Shown here: piece by piece, positions 17,450-26,712 of the stretch
How the letters are laid out: each line of letters opens with the position of its first letter
How positions within the stretch are numbered: the first letter of the stretch is position 1
NCBI RefSeq assembly: GCF_015352425.1
Contig: NZ_JADKNH010000015.1
Location: 58,775-122,774, forward strand
DNA length: 64,000 nucleotides
Direction: 5' to 3'
DNA from: Fusibacter ferrireducens
Lineage (GTDB): Bacteria; Bacillota; Clostridia; Peptostreptococcales; Acidaminobacteraceae
Position numbers and translations under genes: made by a program
The notes under the pieces: generated by a model
The model's input: the letters and a program-made list of their open reading frames with translations, nothing else
What the model was told of the DNA's origin: nothing
The model's database searches: none

Positions 17450-19435
17450 ATGAAAAAAAATCTCTTAAAGCGACAAAGTGGTAGTGTTACATTGTTTTTG
17501 GTCATTATTATTCCCTTGTTACTCATCAGCATGTTGTTAGTCTATGACTTAATTGATGTCAAGGCGGATGAAAGTAAAGCGCTTAAGGTGGCGGTGGCTT
17601 GTAGTGAAGTTAGACTTTCCAGATACAATGAATTTTTATTTAAACGCTATGGATTGCTAGCTTATTTAGAAGATGGTTCTCTAAATGAAATGATCAACAC
17701 ATATTATGAAAACAATAATCTTCAAGCTAAAAGAGAGCCAGATATGAAAGTGGAAGTGTCGAGCATGGCGCTTAACGATCCCATCCATTACTTGAGTGCT
17801 GTCAGATCGGCGGCGCCCTATGTGATTTCGGATAGTGTCATAGATGAAGTGATGCACTTTTTGGAGCAAAATGAAAATGTACTGAAAGCTCAGTCTTTCA
17901 TAAATGATAAAATAGAGCGCTATAATGAACTTTCTAAAAAATTTGAGAGATCAGAGGTTCACAAATCACTGGAAGAACTTATAGACTTTAAAGACAGTTT
18001 AGAACTGGACCAGGCGTTGACCGTTTATAGAAACTATGTGGACTATGGTACAGAAGCTTTCTATTCGGCTTGTTTTGATAACCAGAGAATCGATCAGAAA
18101 GTTAAAATGGAATCGGCTGATATCCAGATGTACTACGAAAACGTGTGGCATCAAGATCAAGTAGATCAATTGATTCAGAAATACAATGACCAGACCAATC
18201 AATTGTATATCTGCTACGTTAAACTTTTAAGGCAAAAATCAAATTTAGAAATAGCAGAAATGCGCATTAAGAATATGGATTATCAGATCAATTCATACCA
18301 AGAGAGCCTTTCGAGACTCTATGAGATGAACCCATTGCCAATGGCAGCCATACAGACTTTTCAAAATCAAATTAATGTGAAAGAACTTGAAAAGGAAAAC
18401 TTTAAAATAGAACTTGAGAAGGCTAAATCCAATATAAAAGAGACCTCTCAAACGATGCTCAAATCCCTAAGCAAACAGGATTCAGGCTTGTTCGATAAAT
18501 TTAACCAATTAAAGGATAAAATGAATCAACTTGCATTTTCATCTTATTCCATTGAAGAGAAAGCGTTGACGTTAAACCCTGAATACGAATATTCAGCCAA
18601 CAGTGCCTATACTCAAAATAGTAAGTTAAAGGAGGCTGTAAAAACCATTGGCTTGCCAGAGAAGATCATGATTAATGAGTATCTCATCAGCATCAGTAAA
18701 ACCATCGTCGAACACGACGTACGCCATTTTGATCCGCTGAATATAAAGGATTCAGAGCACGCTAAGATTCAAGGGGAAGTAGAATACTTAATTGGTCATA
18801 GTTCTTCGGATGTTGAAAATTTCAATGAAGTCAAAAGAGAAATCATTTTGACGAGAACAGGGCTAAATTTGATCGGCATTGTTTTAAATGGTGAAAAGAG
18901 AACTCAGCTTACAGAACTGGTGGCGCCTATTCCATTTCCTTGGAATGCAGCAACTTATGCAGTGGTCTTATCGGTGTGGTCAGGTATAGAGGGGTATTAT
19001 GATTGGACCGTGCTCAGAGATGGTGAGGGCGTACACTTGATTAAAAAAGACGAAGAATGGCTGTTTGACCTCAATACGTTGATCGCCTCAGAAAATATCT
19101 TAGAGGACATTCAAAATGGAAAGGCGAACCCCAATACGGAAGAAGAGGACAAGGCTTCGGAGGATCTTGTCAATCATTTGGATAGAGCACTCTACTATAG
19201 GGACTATTTGAGAATTTTTATGAGTATGCAGGGCTTAGATCGAACGATATTACGTCATATGGAGCTTGTGGAAGCTCAAATTCAGTTGGATAGCAAGGAT
19301 AAAAATAAACTTGAAAATTTTAAGATTGGTCATGAAATTAATATCGAAGGCCACTTTCCTTATATTTTCCGTTCTGATTTATCGACGTTCTCCTTAAATT
19401 TTTCAAATGCATATGATTTGCATTTTAAGCGTTGA
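17450..19435 (+). CDS. Large surface protein with N-terminal TadG-like anchor
   Basis: 661 residues. N-terminal KRQSGSVTLFLVIIIPLLL is a TadG/TadE-style hydrophobic anchor. It is followed by a long, charged, mostly helical extracellular part with coiled-coil-like stretches (about residues 150-370). No enzymatic motif was recognised. Start ATG 17450 has GAGGTG upstream and overlaps nothing; the frame continues back to 17429 inside the previous gene. Context suggests an assembly component of a Tad-like pilus or envelope structure. Confidence 0.7.
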   Translation: MKKNLLKRQSGSVTLFLVIIIPLLLISMLLVYDLIDVKADESKALKVAVACSEVRLSRYNEFLFKRYGLLAYLEDGSLNEMINTYYENNNLQAKREPDMKVEVSSMALNDPIHYLSAVRSAAPYVISDSVIDEVMHFLEQNENVLKAQSFINDKIERYNELSKKFERSEVHKSLEELIDFKDSLELDQALTVYRNYVDYGTEAFYSACFDNQRIDQKVKMESADIQMYYENVWHQDQVDQLIQKYNDQTNQLYICYVKLLRQKSNLEIAEMRIKNMDYQINSYQESLSRLYEMNPLPMAAIQTFQNQINVKELEKENFKIELEKAKSNIKETSQTMLKSLSKQDSGLFDKFNQLKDKMNQLAFSSYSIEEKALTLNPEYEYSANSAYTQNSKLKEAVKTIGLPEKIMINEYLISISKTIVEHDVRHFDPLNIKDSEHAKIQGEVEYLIGHSSSDVENFNEVKREIILTRTGLNLIGIVLNGEKRTQLTELVAPIPFPWNAATYAVVLSVWSGIEGYYDWTVLRDGEGVHLIKKDEEWLFDLNTLIASENILEDIQNGKANPNTEEEDKASEDLVNHLDRALYYRDYLRIFMSMQGLDRTILRHMELVEAQIQLDSKDKNKLENFKIGHEINIEGHFPYIFRSDLSTFSLNFSNAYDLHFKR

Positions 19436-19494
19436 GCTTGGAGCAGTACCACGCTTAAAAGAGCGCATGAATAGGCATAAAAAAGAGAGGTAAT

Positions 19495-20124
19495 ATGCTT
19501 AAAATTAAGAAGATGAAGAGCGCATTATGCGACAATATCAGAGGATCAACCACTATTGAAGCGACGATTACGTTTACAATTTCACTTTTTCTACTCTTTT
19601 TAGCGGTGGGTACGGTCTTCTCGATTATGCTTAATGAACGCATGCATCAAATCGCTATGGAAGTCACTGGAGAATTACAGGGCAATATTGTGACTTACTT
19701 TGATATGAATGACAGCATTAAAAGAGAAGCAGCTGAGTTCAAATTAGAAGTCAGTGCACTCAATCAATTTAACGAGAAGCTCGAAGCCCAACACATGGCA
19801 TCTTATGTCAAAATAAATGCCTTTGACAGTCATATAATGTCCAATCTGGATCATATGGGCGTATTTGAACTAGAAGTTTGCTATAAATTTAATATTCCCA
19901 CTATTTTAAAGTCTCAAAAATTGAGCTACCCTATAATTAGAGTCGCCTATGGCGATGGGGTTGAATTTGAGAGTAAGACCGTCTACATCACCAGAACTGG
20001 TGCAAAATATCATGAGGGTAACTGTATGCACTTGAGGCGGAGTAAAATACCAATAGATATTGAAAATGCAGAGGAACGTGGCTATGAGCCGTGTGAAAAC
20101 TGTCATTTACAACGAAAGGAATGA
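19495..20124 (+). CDS. TadE-like protein with C-terminal Ada-type cysteine motif
   Basis: 209 residues. The N-terminal segment RGSTTIEATITFTISLFLL is a classic TadE anchor with a Glu in the processing region. The last ~40 residues read as a small metal-binding module: VYITRTGAKYHEGNC followed by a CENC pair, resembling the zinc-binding motif of Ada and other surface proteins. A GAGAGG sequence precedes ATG 19495. The overlapping kinase gene begins before this one ends, so both are probably co-translated. Confidence 0.75.
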   Translation: MLKIKKMKSALCDNIRGSTTIEATITFTISLFLLFLAVGTVFSIMLNERMHQIAMEVTGELQGNIVTYFDMNDSIKREAAEFKLEVSALNQFNEKLEAQHMASYVKINAFDSHIMSNLDHMGVFELEVCYKFNIPTILKSQKLSYPIIRVAYGDGVEFESKTVYITRTGAKYHEGNCMHLRRSKIPIDIENAEERGYEPCENCHLQRKE

Positions 20125-20749
20125 GGCAAGAATGCTTGAGATTGATGCAAAGACAAATCAAAAATACTGGTTGAAAAAGGTGCCCTTAATCGAGGTAAAA
20201 AGAGAGCTTGAAATTTTAAAGTCCATTGAAGGCAATGCATTTCCAAAGCTCATTGATTTTCAAATAGAAGATAACCTGTTCGTTTTGAAGCTCAATTTCA
20301 TTGAGGGCAAAACCTTCAAAGAACGAGATTTAAGTTATGATTATGGCCCCTACCTTTTTAGACAAATGCTTAAAAGGCTCAGAGAACTTCATGAGCAAGG
20401 TATTTTACATAGAGATATCAGCCCTCAGAATATTCTTGTGGACGAAAGTGAGGGAATCTATTTCATTGACTTTGGTTCAGCGGTTCAGAAGAAAGAGGTA
20501 GTGTATGAGAGTGAAATCGTGGGGACACTTGAATATGCAGCACCTGAAGCGGTCTTTAACCCAAAGGGATACAATGAATTCAGCGATATCTATGCGCTTT
20601 CAAAAGTTTTTTTAGAAAAATTTGAAGCAAGGCGCTATTGGTTTAACCCGGCGTTTTATAATTGTGTGATGAAGTGCCAAGCAATTAATCCATCAGAAAG
20701 GTATACAAATTATTCAGAACTTCTTCATGATTTAGAAAGCTGTCTTTAA
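20084..20749 (+). CDS. Small Ser/Thr protein kinase-like protein
   Basis: 221 residues. Minimal eukaryotic-type kinase fold: the catalytic loop HRDISPQN, the metal-binding DFG in FIDFGSA, and the APE-like AAPEAV are clear. The glycine-rich loop is degenerate, as in RIO or lipopolysaccharide-kinase-like families. Start ATG 20084 (GAGGAA upstream) keeps the first beta strands; ATG 20132 after GAGG is an alternative. It overlaps the TadE-like gene by 41 bases. It may phosphorylate a component of the pilus-type locus; substrate unknown. Confidence 0.78.
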   Translation: MSRVKTVIYNERNEARMLEIDAKTNQKYWLKKVPLIEVKRELEILKSIEGNAFPKLIDFQIEDNLFVLKLNFIEGKTFKERDLSYDYGPYLFRQMLKRLRELHEQGILHRDISPQNILVDESEGIYFIDFGSAVQKKEVVYESEIVGTLEYAAPEAVFNPKGYNEFSDIYALSKVFLEKFEARRYWFNPAFYNCVMKCQAINPSERYTNYSELLHDLESCL

Positions 20750-20828
20750 TATAATCTTAATCTTCAAATGGTATGATAGATGTATAGCCTGCATTTAAAA
20801 TATAAAAAATACCAAGAGGAGAGGGTCT

Positions 20829-22517
20829 ATGAAGTCCAAAATGCTAGTAAGCTTAAACGTGATCTTGATCATAATGGTATGTGTCTTGAGTTTTTTTCTT
20901 TGGCAATACTATGATAAATATCAAAAACTGTCACTATCGTTACTCAATCCCGATGAAGCAAAGAATCGAACGGTCTTCAACGATGAGTGGCTGGAACCCA
21001 ATCAATTTATCGTTAAAAATAACCGTGTCTACATCAGCCTATCCACATTCGAAAAGTATATTGATTCAGAAACGACATTATCGGGTACTGGACAGCGTAT
21101 TTATTTAAAGGTGGATCACATCTGGCATCAATTTGATAAACCCGTATTGACGCAATATATAGATGAAAATATGGATGCAATCAATGTGCCCTTATTGTAT
21201 GAAGACAAGATTGCCTATCTGGATATGAGCATTGTTGAAAAACTTTATCCAGTTGCACATGTGTATTTTCAAGAGACAAATAACTTGATTCTGTATGAAG
21301 ATCAGAAAGGGCAAGTCGGAGAGATTAAAGCGAATACGGACAAGTATCAAAAGGTTAACGCGGATCTTTTCAAATCGGATGTTTCGGAGTCTAAAGAACA
21401 GATTTGGATTGTAGGGGAACATAAAAATTATTATCACATATTGGATGAAATGGGCTATTCAACTTATGTGAAAAAAAATGCTGTGTCACAAGTTCAAAAG
21501 GCACCTGTCTCAAATAAAATCTTTTCAACGCCTGAAACCGTTGCATTAAAAAAACCCTTCAGCCTGACGTTTGAAGTGATTGATCAGTATACAGATAACT
21601 TTAAAAAACAGAATACTCGCCTTGACGCCGGCATTGATGTCATATCACCCACATGGTTCAATTTAAATATTGACGGCATTATCATCAACAGTGCAGACTT
21701 ATCCTATACGGCATTTGTAAAAGATCAGGATGTCCAATTGTGGGGGTTGTTTAAAAATAATTTTAGTCCTAAATGGACAAAGACACTTTTAAATTCAGAG
21801 GTTTATCAAAAAAAAGCAGTTGCTCAAATGCTCTTATATGCTGCAATATATGATTTAGATGGCATTAATTTAGATTTTGAGAATATCTATTTGGAAGATC
21901 AGGATGCTTTAAGCCGCTTTGTAAAAGAGCTTGCGCAAGTGACCGGTGCCTATAATCAAATCATCAGTATGGATGTAACGAGACCTAAGGGCAGTGATAC
22001 TTGGTCAAAGGTATATGATCGCCAAACGTTGAGCCAATTTGTAGACTACATGATTTTGATGGCTTATGATGAACATTGGGGGTCAAGTCCAGTGAGCGGT
22101 TCGGTGGCATCTATGGGGTGGACGGAAGAATCGATAATCATGTCGCTTGAAGAAATTCCTTCAGAAAAGCTTGTTTTGGGCATACCGCTTTATATGAGAG
22201 TTTGGCAGGAAACACCGATTAAGAATGGACGGTATAAAAAAGTGGGCTCAAGAGCCATCACACTTGCAGGTTTTGACAAAATGATGTCGGAGCGCAATCT
22301 AGAACTTACTTATGATGAGCATTCAGGTCAGTACTATACAGAATACTTTGAAGGAGGAGATCGCTATCGAATTTGGGTAGAAGATGAACATGCATTGAAC
22401 AAGCGCCTTGACTTAAGTGACCAATACACTTTGCCTGGCATTGCCACTTGGAGACACAATTTTGAAAGAAATAGCACTTTTCCCGTCATTTTCACCTGGC
22501 AATCCCTTGAAAGATGA
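20829..22517 (+). CDS. GH18-family glycosidase with N-terminal membrane anchor
   Basis: 562 residues. Residues ~5-25 form a signal anchor. An N-terminal copper-amine-oxidase-like/stalk domain and an SH3-like segment (residues ~190-225) precede a GH18 barrel. The active-site signature DGINLDFENI (near residue 343) carries the catalytic Glu. Related to YaaH/YdhD-type spore or cell-wall hydrolases, but without LysM repeats. Likely acts on peptidoglycan or chitin-like glycans outside the membrane. AAGAGGAGAGG precedes ATG 20829. Confidence 0.88.
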   Translation: MKSKMLVSLNVILIIMVCVLSFFLWQYYDKYQKLSLSLLNPDEAKNRTVFNDEWLEPNQFIVKNNRVYISLSTFEKYIDSETTLSGTGQRIYLKVDHIWHQFDKPVLTQYIDENMDAINVPLLYEDKIAYLDMSIVEKLYPVAHVYFQETNNLILYEDQKGQVGEIKANTDKYQKVNADLFKSDVSESKEQIWIVGEHKNYYHILDEMGYSTYVKKNAVSQVQKAPVSNKIFSTPETVALKKPFSLTFEVIDQYTDNFKKQNTRLDAGIDVISPTWFNLNIDGIIINSADLSYTAFVKDQDVQLWGLFKNNFSPKWTKTLLNSEVYQKKAVAQMLLYAAIYDLDGINLDFENIYLEDQDALSRFVKELAQVTGAYNQIISMDVTRPKGSDTWSKVYDRQTLSQFVDYMILMAYDEHWGSSPVSGSVASMGWTEESIIMSLEEIPSEKLVLGIPLYMRVWQETPIKNGRYKKVGSRAITLAGFDKMMSERNLELTYDEHSGQYYTEYFEGGDRYRIWVEDEHALNKRLDLSDQYTLPGIATWRHNFERNSTFPVIFTWQSLER

Positions 22518-22588
22518 AATTAAACTTTCAAATTTGAAATAATTCTATAAAAATATTTCATAAAACCGAAAAAATCACTAAAAAACTG

Positions 22589-22617
22589 TTGTAATATGCA
22601 ACTGGATTAGGTATAAT
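22589..22617 (+). promoter_or_regulatory. Promoter of the zinc-ribbon small protein gene
   Basis: TTGTAA (22589-22594), 17-base spacer, TATAAT (22612-22617). The leader to the ATG is about 77 bases. Confidence 0.65.
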
Positions 22618-22700
22618 TATCACAAGAAGAATAATTGTATACAAAAATACTTAAATGCACAAAAGCATTTACAACATAATTTTATAGTGAGGTGACAGAT

Positions 22701-22859
22701 ATGAGAGAAGTCGTAAAAGGTAATCAATTTAAAGTAGATTTTTGTAAGAGATGTGGCGATGAAAAAAAGGTAAACAAATTTGGATTGTGTAAGACATGTG
22801 AACACGATGTTGATTATGAGTATTCACTTATGTATGAAACCAAAACAAGAGAACACTAA
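22701..22859 (+). CDS. Small zinc-ribbon protein
   Basis: 52 residues beginning MREVVKGNQFK. Two cysteine knuckles, CKRCGD and CKTCEH, spaced 11 residues apart, form a probable zinc ribbon; the ends are highly charged. It has its own promoter and terminator and a GAGGTGACAG ribosome site before ATG 22701. No family name recognised. Confidence 0.7.
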   Translation: MREVVKGNQFKVDFCKRCGDEKKVNKFGLCKTCEHDVDYEYSLMYETKTREH

Positions 22860-22905
22860 TTGAGCATTCAAAGTATGATTTGAGAACTTAATTTATATTA
22901 AGAAC

Positions 22906-22952
22906 AAGAGCGTTTTTCAAGTGGTATTTCACCTTGAAAAACGCTCTTTATA
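22906..22952 (+). terminator. Terminator after the zinc-ribbon gene
   Basis: Perfect 16-bp stem AAGAGCGTTTTTCAAG with 22933-22948, loop of 11 bases, then TTTATATTT. Nearly symmetric, so it may also act on the opposite strand. Confidence 0.9.
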
Positions 22953-23070
22953 TTTATACGTAATTTTTGCTTGAAAGAATTGACATGAAACCTCTGTGCT
23001 TCCCTTGATTTCAGATTGACACAGCGTATGCATTTTGATACAATTTTGGTGATTTGAATGAGGAGGCAAT

Positions 23071-24279
23071 ATGAGGGAAGTTGTCATAACAGATGTGAGA
23101 TATAGAATGACTTTGACGGCGATTTGGTCGTTGGGTAAAAAGGGCATTGCCATTACGGCTGTTGAATTTGAAGATTCCTCCCCGCAGGAACGTCTGGGTT
23201 TTTACTCAAAATATGTAACGCACTGTCGCATCGTGCCTAATCCTAAAGATGATGAAATACTTTTTATTAACGGTTTAATGACCATTGGGAAAGATATTTA
23301 TTCGAGAACAGGTGAAAAGCCTGTTTTAATTGTTACTGGGAGCAAATCCATGGCAGTGGTCACTAAAAGCTTTGAAAAGTTACTGCCCTACTATGAATTC
23401 AATATCGTGGATGAAGACACCTATTATAATGCAAACAATACTTATAAGTTATCAGAGGTCGCCAATATGGTGAAGGTGCCCTTTCCGAATACAACGTTTC
23501 TTCAAGATGACGAAACGATTTTTAGAATGTCAAAAAGGATTCAATTTCCAGTGGTGATCAAATATAGAGAAGGTGAAAAATTAACGCTTAAAGCACATGA
23601 GCGCTATAAGATTGTTCACAGACCAGAGGAATTTGTCAATGTTTATACGATGATGCATGAAATACAACCAAAACCCTTAGTGCAAGAATACATTAAAGGC
23701 GCTGGGTATGGCGTATCTGTGGTCTTTGATCAAAAACAAAGGCCTGTGGAGATTTTTTGTCATCGGCGTATTCGTGAATATCCAGTCTCAGGGGGACCGA
23801 GTACTTTTTGTGAGAGCATTTGGGATGAGCGCATGGTGGCTTATGCCATAAGATTGTTGGAGGCACTCAAATGGACTGGGTTTGCGATGGTTGAGTTCAA
23901 AGGCGATTTAAAAGGAGATCTTAGACTGATGGAGATCAATCCAAGATTTTGGGGGAGTATGCCCCTTTCACTTATTGCAGGATGTGATATGCCCTTTGCC
24001 TATTACAAGTCCGTTATGGCACTCAAAACAAAGCATCTTGGGTTTACACAATTTCGAAATCGTTATCGCCTTCATTCGAAAATGCAATATCTGTTTCAAG
24101 ATATCCTTTCGGTTAGAGGTTATTTAAAACGCAATCGCTATAATCCTTCAATTTTATTTATATTCATAAGAGATTTATTAAATCCAAATGTAAAAGATGG
24201 TCTTTTTAGGTGGACAGATCCGCAACCGGGAATCATGTACATTCGCAATGCTGTTCTTGGCCATTCCAAGAGAGAATAG
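23071..24279 (+). CDS. ATP-grasp ligase of unknown substrate
   Basis: 402 residues. Carbamoyl-phosphate-synthase-like ATP-grasp fold: pre-ATP-grasp N-terminal domain, ATP-binding strands (FPVVIKYREGEK, PLVQEYIKGAGYG) and the Mg-binding MEINPRFWGSM. This sub-type occurs in polysaccharide, natural-product and cell-envelope clusters, where it links a carboxylate to an amine. Start ATG 23071 after GAGGAGG. First gene of a three-gene operon with a PHP protein and a polysaccharide deacetylase. The substrate cannot be inferred. Confidence 0.85.
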   Translation: MREVVITDVRYRMTLTAIWSLGKKGIAITAVEFEDSSPQERLGFYSKYVTHCRIVPNPKDDEILFINGLMTIGKDIYSRTGEKPVLIVTGSKSMAVVTKSFEKLLPYYEFNIVDEDTYYNANNTYKLSEVANMVKVPFPNTTFLQDDETIFRMSKRIQFPVVIKYREGEKLTLKAHERYKIVHRPEEFVNVYTMMHEIQPKPLVQEYIKGAGYGVSVVFDQKQRPVEIFCHRRIREYPVSGGPSTFCESIWDERMVAYAIRLLEALKWTGFAMVEFKGDLKGDLRLMEINPRFWGSMPLSLIAGCDMPFAYYKSVMALKTKHLGFTQFRNRYRLHSKMQYLFQDILSVRGYLKRNRYNPSILFIFIRDLLNPNVKDGLFRWTDPQPGIMYIRNAVLGHSKRE

Positions 24280-24302
24280 CATTTATTGGAAAGGAATTTG
24301 TA

Positions 24303-25166
24303 ATGAAGATAGATTTTCATGTGCATTCATTTTATTCTGAAGACTCTTTTCAAAGTTTTGAAAAGATTATACAGAAGGCAGAACAATGTGGACTTGATGG
24401 CGTTGTCATATTAGATCACAATACAATTCAAGGTTCGGATCGTCTAGCTGCCTATTTGGAGACGCACTATCACAATCGCCCATTAAACGAAAGACTTGTG
24501 GTAATCAGAGCTGGCGAATATTCCACTGAAGAAGGTCATATCATCGTCATAGGTCTAAAAGAACCTCTTGAGTCCATTCTTGAAGTAAATCAAAAGTGGT
24601 ACAGCTGTCGCGAGCTGATTGCAGAAGCCAAAAAGCAAAGCGCAACTATTATTTTGGCACATCCTTTTAGATGGAAGCACAGGTTGCCAAGTGAATGGCT
24701 TTTAAGTCAAGTGGATGCCATTGAGGTCTTCAACGGCAGATCTTGTTTTGTAAAGGGCAATTATAGAGCTAATGCAAAGGCTGTGGAGCTCGCCCAAAAG
24801 TTGAATTTGCCCATTGTGGGTGGGAGCGATGGGCACTTGACGTCAGAGATTGGCAGAAGTTATGTGAATTTCGATGTTGAGAAAGCTGCCTTTGATCCAC
24901 AACAGTTGCAGCGATACAATTCGAGTGTTCATGGTGCATGGGGACATCCTGCGTATGAAGTGGTCAGCCAAGTTTACAAGTTTTGGACGCAGAAAAAGAT
25001 GAGCGCCATCCCCAAACAGCTGCTTAAGTTCTTCTATGGCGTGTTCATCTATGGTTTTGCCTGTTTAAAACCAGATGGTTTTTTGAAGGGCGATATTATG
25101 ACCTATAATGCAGATGACACAGCGTGTACCGATAAAGTAAATTTAAAGGAGTCCTCAATTTCATGA
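24303..25166 (+). CDS. PHP-domain phosphoesterase of the ATP-grasp operon
   Basis: 287 residues. PHP metal site: DFHVHSFYSED, ILDHNTIQGSD, GEYSTEEGHIIVIG, LAHPFRWKH, and the C-terminal GGSDGHLTSEIG. Start ATG 24303 is chosen for AAAGGAATTTGTA upstream; the open frame back to 24210 lies within the ATP-grasp gene. Its last bases overlap the deacetylase start (ATGA at 25163), so the two products are co-translated. Substrate unknown. Confidence 0.87.
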   Translation: MKIDFHVHSFYSEDSFQSFEKIIQKAEQCGLDGVVILDHNTIQGSDRLAAYLETHYHNRPLNERLVVIRAGEYSTEEGHIIVIGLKEPLESILEVNQKWYSCRELIAEAKKQSATIILAHPFRWKHRLPSEWLLSQVDAIEVFNGRSCFVKGNYRANAKAVELAQKLNLPIVGGSDGHLTSEIGRSYVNFDVEKAAFDPQQLQRYNSSVHGAWGHPAYEVVSQVYKFWTQKKMSAIPKQLLKFFYGVFIYGFACLKPDGFLKGDIMTYNADDTACTDKVNLKESSIS

Positions 25167-26671
25167 TTGTATTTGAAATACTCAGAAAAATAAATCGATA
25201 TATTAAACAGAGCAAGAAAAGCAAGGCGGGTATTTACTTATCGCCGGTGAGACGCATAGAGCGTGTATATCCACTCTTGAATGAGCGCGTTTGTGCCATG
25301 ACTTTTGATGATGGGCCAAGTGCGTTGCCTCCGAATCCACCACGGTCAAACGCGACATTGGCAAGCGCGTCATCTCAGATGGACAATATGAGCAATGGAG
25401 TTGGTTCCCTTGGATTGACCGAAACCCTCATGACGATACTGGAAAAGTACAATGCTGTGGGAACTTTTGATTGCATTGGTGGTACTCAGGAAAATTATCC
25501 GGATAAACGTGGCAAATTGCATACTGCCAAATGGGGTGGTACAGCTCATGATCATTATCCTGATTTTGAAAGAGATCAATTTGCAGGCATACTGAACCAA
25601 CCAGAATTGGGTAAAAGTGTCTTGCAAAGAGGTCATGAAATGGCCAATCATGGTGGTAGACATGTGATCTTTGGTCCCATGAGACTCATCTATGACTCTA
25701 GGACATCCTTATCTTCTTTGGAGTCTGTTCTTGAAGATTTGACGCTTTTTCACAATTTTGCCCACGAGCAATTTAATCATACGGCAACCTTTTCAAGACC
25801 CCCTCATTATATTGATGGCATCAAAGGTGGGTTAAATGCGTATGATGTGTATGCAATGATGGGTTATCAGTATATGGCGGCGAGTTTCGATGGTGGCGGC
25901 TGGAAGCCCAGTAAAGGACAGTATAATGAAGATGTAGAGGCGATGGTTTCACCGCTGAGAAAAAGCCTTGATGCGGATGCAAACACCTTAAACGGGCAGA
26001 TTATATTTCAAAAGGACGGCTGCAATATGTCGCTGCAAACACCAATTGCAGATGCTTTAGAGCCACAACTTCAAATTTTAAAGGAAAAGGGCTACAAGGT
26101 AATCGGCGTGGGTGAACTTGTTAAAAGATCGCCTTTTGAGGACTATGGTGAAGGACATGCTCATTTTGAAGATGCAAGAACACTCATCAATGCAGGGTTT
26201 ATTGTGGCTTATAAAAATAACAGTTTTCAACCTCAGCGCATTTTAACATTTGGAGAACTGGTGGCTATGACCACGCCTAAAGATCTTTTTGTGGCACTTA
26301 CAGCACTTAAAACCAAGCAATTGAGGGTTGATTTTGATTATGCCAAGTGGCATGTGGATAAGATAGAAGCCGCTTTTGTAAAGGTGAGAACAACCCATCC
26401 TTATTATTGGATGTTTAAATATGCGAAAAAACAAGGTTATTTGGGTCAATATATGGATCAGTGGGATATTGACGATTCTATGGATGCACATAGGTGTATC
26501 CAGTATCTAGACCATGTTTTGAAGGCACATCAAGTAGAGCTCAATACAGATCAACAGCAGGAGAGAGCACGTTTGTGTTCTGAGCTGATGAAGATGGCAA
26601 CCCCCTCGCTCAAACGTGTTGAGATTTTACCACTTTTAAAGGCAACTCTTGAAAGTGCAAAATTATTATAA
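25163..26671 (+). CDS. Polysaccharide deacetylase family protein, extended
   Basis: 502 residues. NodB-homology domain: TFDDGPS (catalytic Asp, residues 47-53) and metal site GHEMANHGGRH, with a later SRPPHY segment. The NodB part is interrupted by inserts, and a ~170-residue C-terminal helical region has no assigned domain. No signal peptide is evident, unlike typical secreted peptidoglycan deacetylases, so it may act on a cytoplasmic or lipid-linked sugar. Overlaps the PHP gene by four bases. Confidence 0.82.
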   Translation: MIVFEILRKINRYIKQSKKSKAGIYLSPVRRIERVYPLLNERVCAMTFDDGPSALPPNPPRSNATLASASSQMDNMSNGVGSLGLTETLMTILEKYNAVGTFDCIGGTQENYPDKRGKLHTAKWGGTAHDHYPDFERDQFAGILNQPELGKSVLQRGHEMANHGGRHVIFGPMRLIYDSRTSLSSLESVLEDLTLFHNFAHEQFNHTATFSRPPHYIDGIKGGLNAYDVYAMMGYQYMAASFDGGGWKPSKGQYNEDVEAMVSPLRKSLDADANTLNGQIIFQKDGCNMSLQTPIADALEPQLQILKEKGYKVIGVGELVKRSPFEDYGEGHAHFEDARTLINAGFIVAYKNNSFQPQRILTFGELVAMTTPKDLFVALTALKTKQLRVDFDYAKWHVDKIEAAFVKVRTTHPYYWMFKYAKKQGYLGQYMDQWDIDDSMDAHRCIQYLDHVLKAHQVELNTDQQQERARLCSELMKMATPSLKRVEILPLLKATLESAKLL

Positions 26672-26699
26672 AAAAATGTAGAATAATCGGGTTATATGA

Positions 26700-26705
26700 T
26701 ATAAT
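26700..26705 (+). promoter_or_regulatory. Probable -10 box of the pantothenate operon
   Basis: TATAAT at 26700-26705; the -35 at 17-base spacing (TGTAGA) is weak. A start near 26712 would place the transcript start right at the first leader hairpin. Confidence 0.45.
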
Positions 26706-26712
26706 GAAACTG

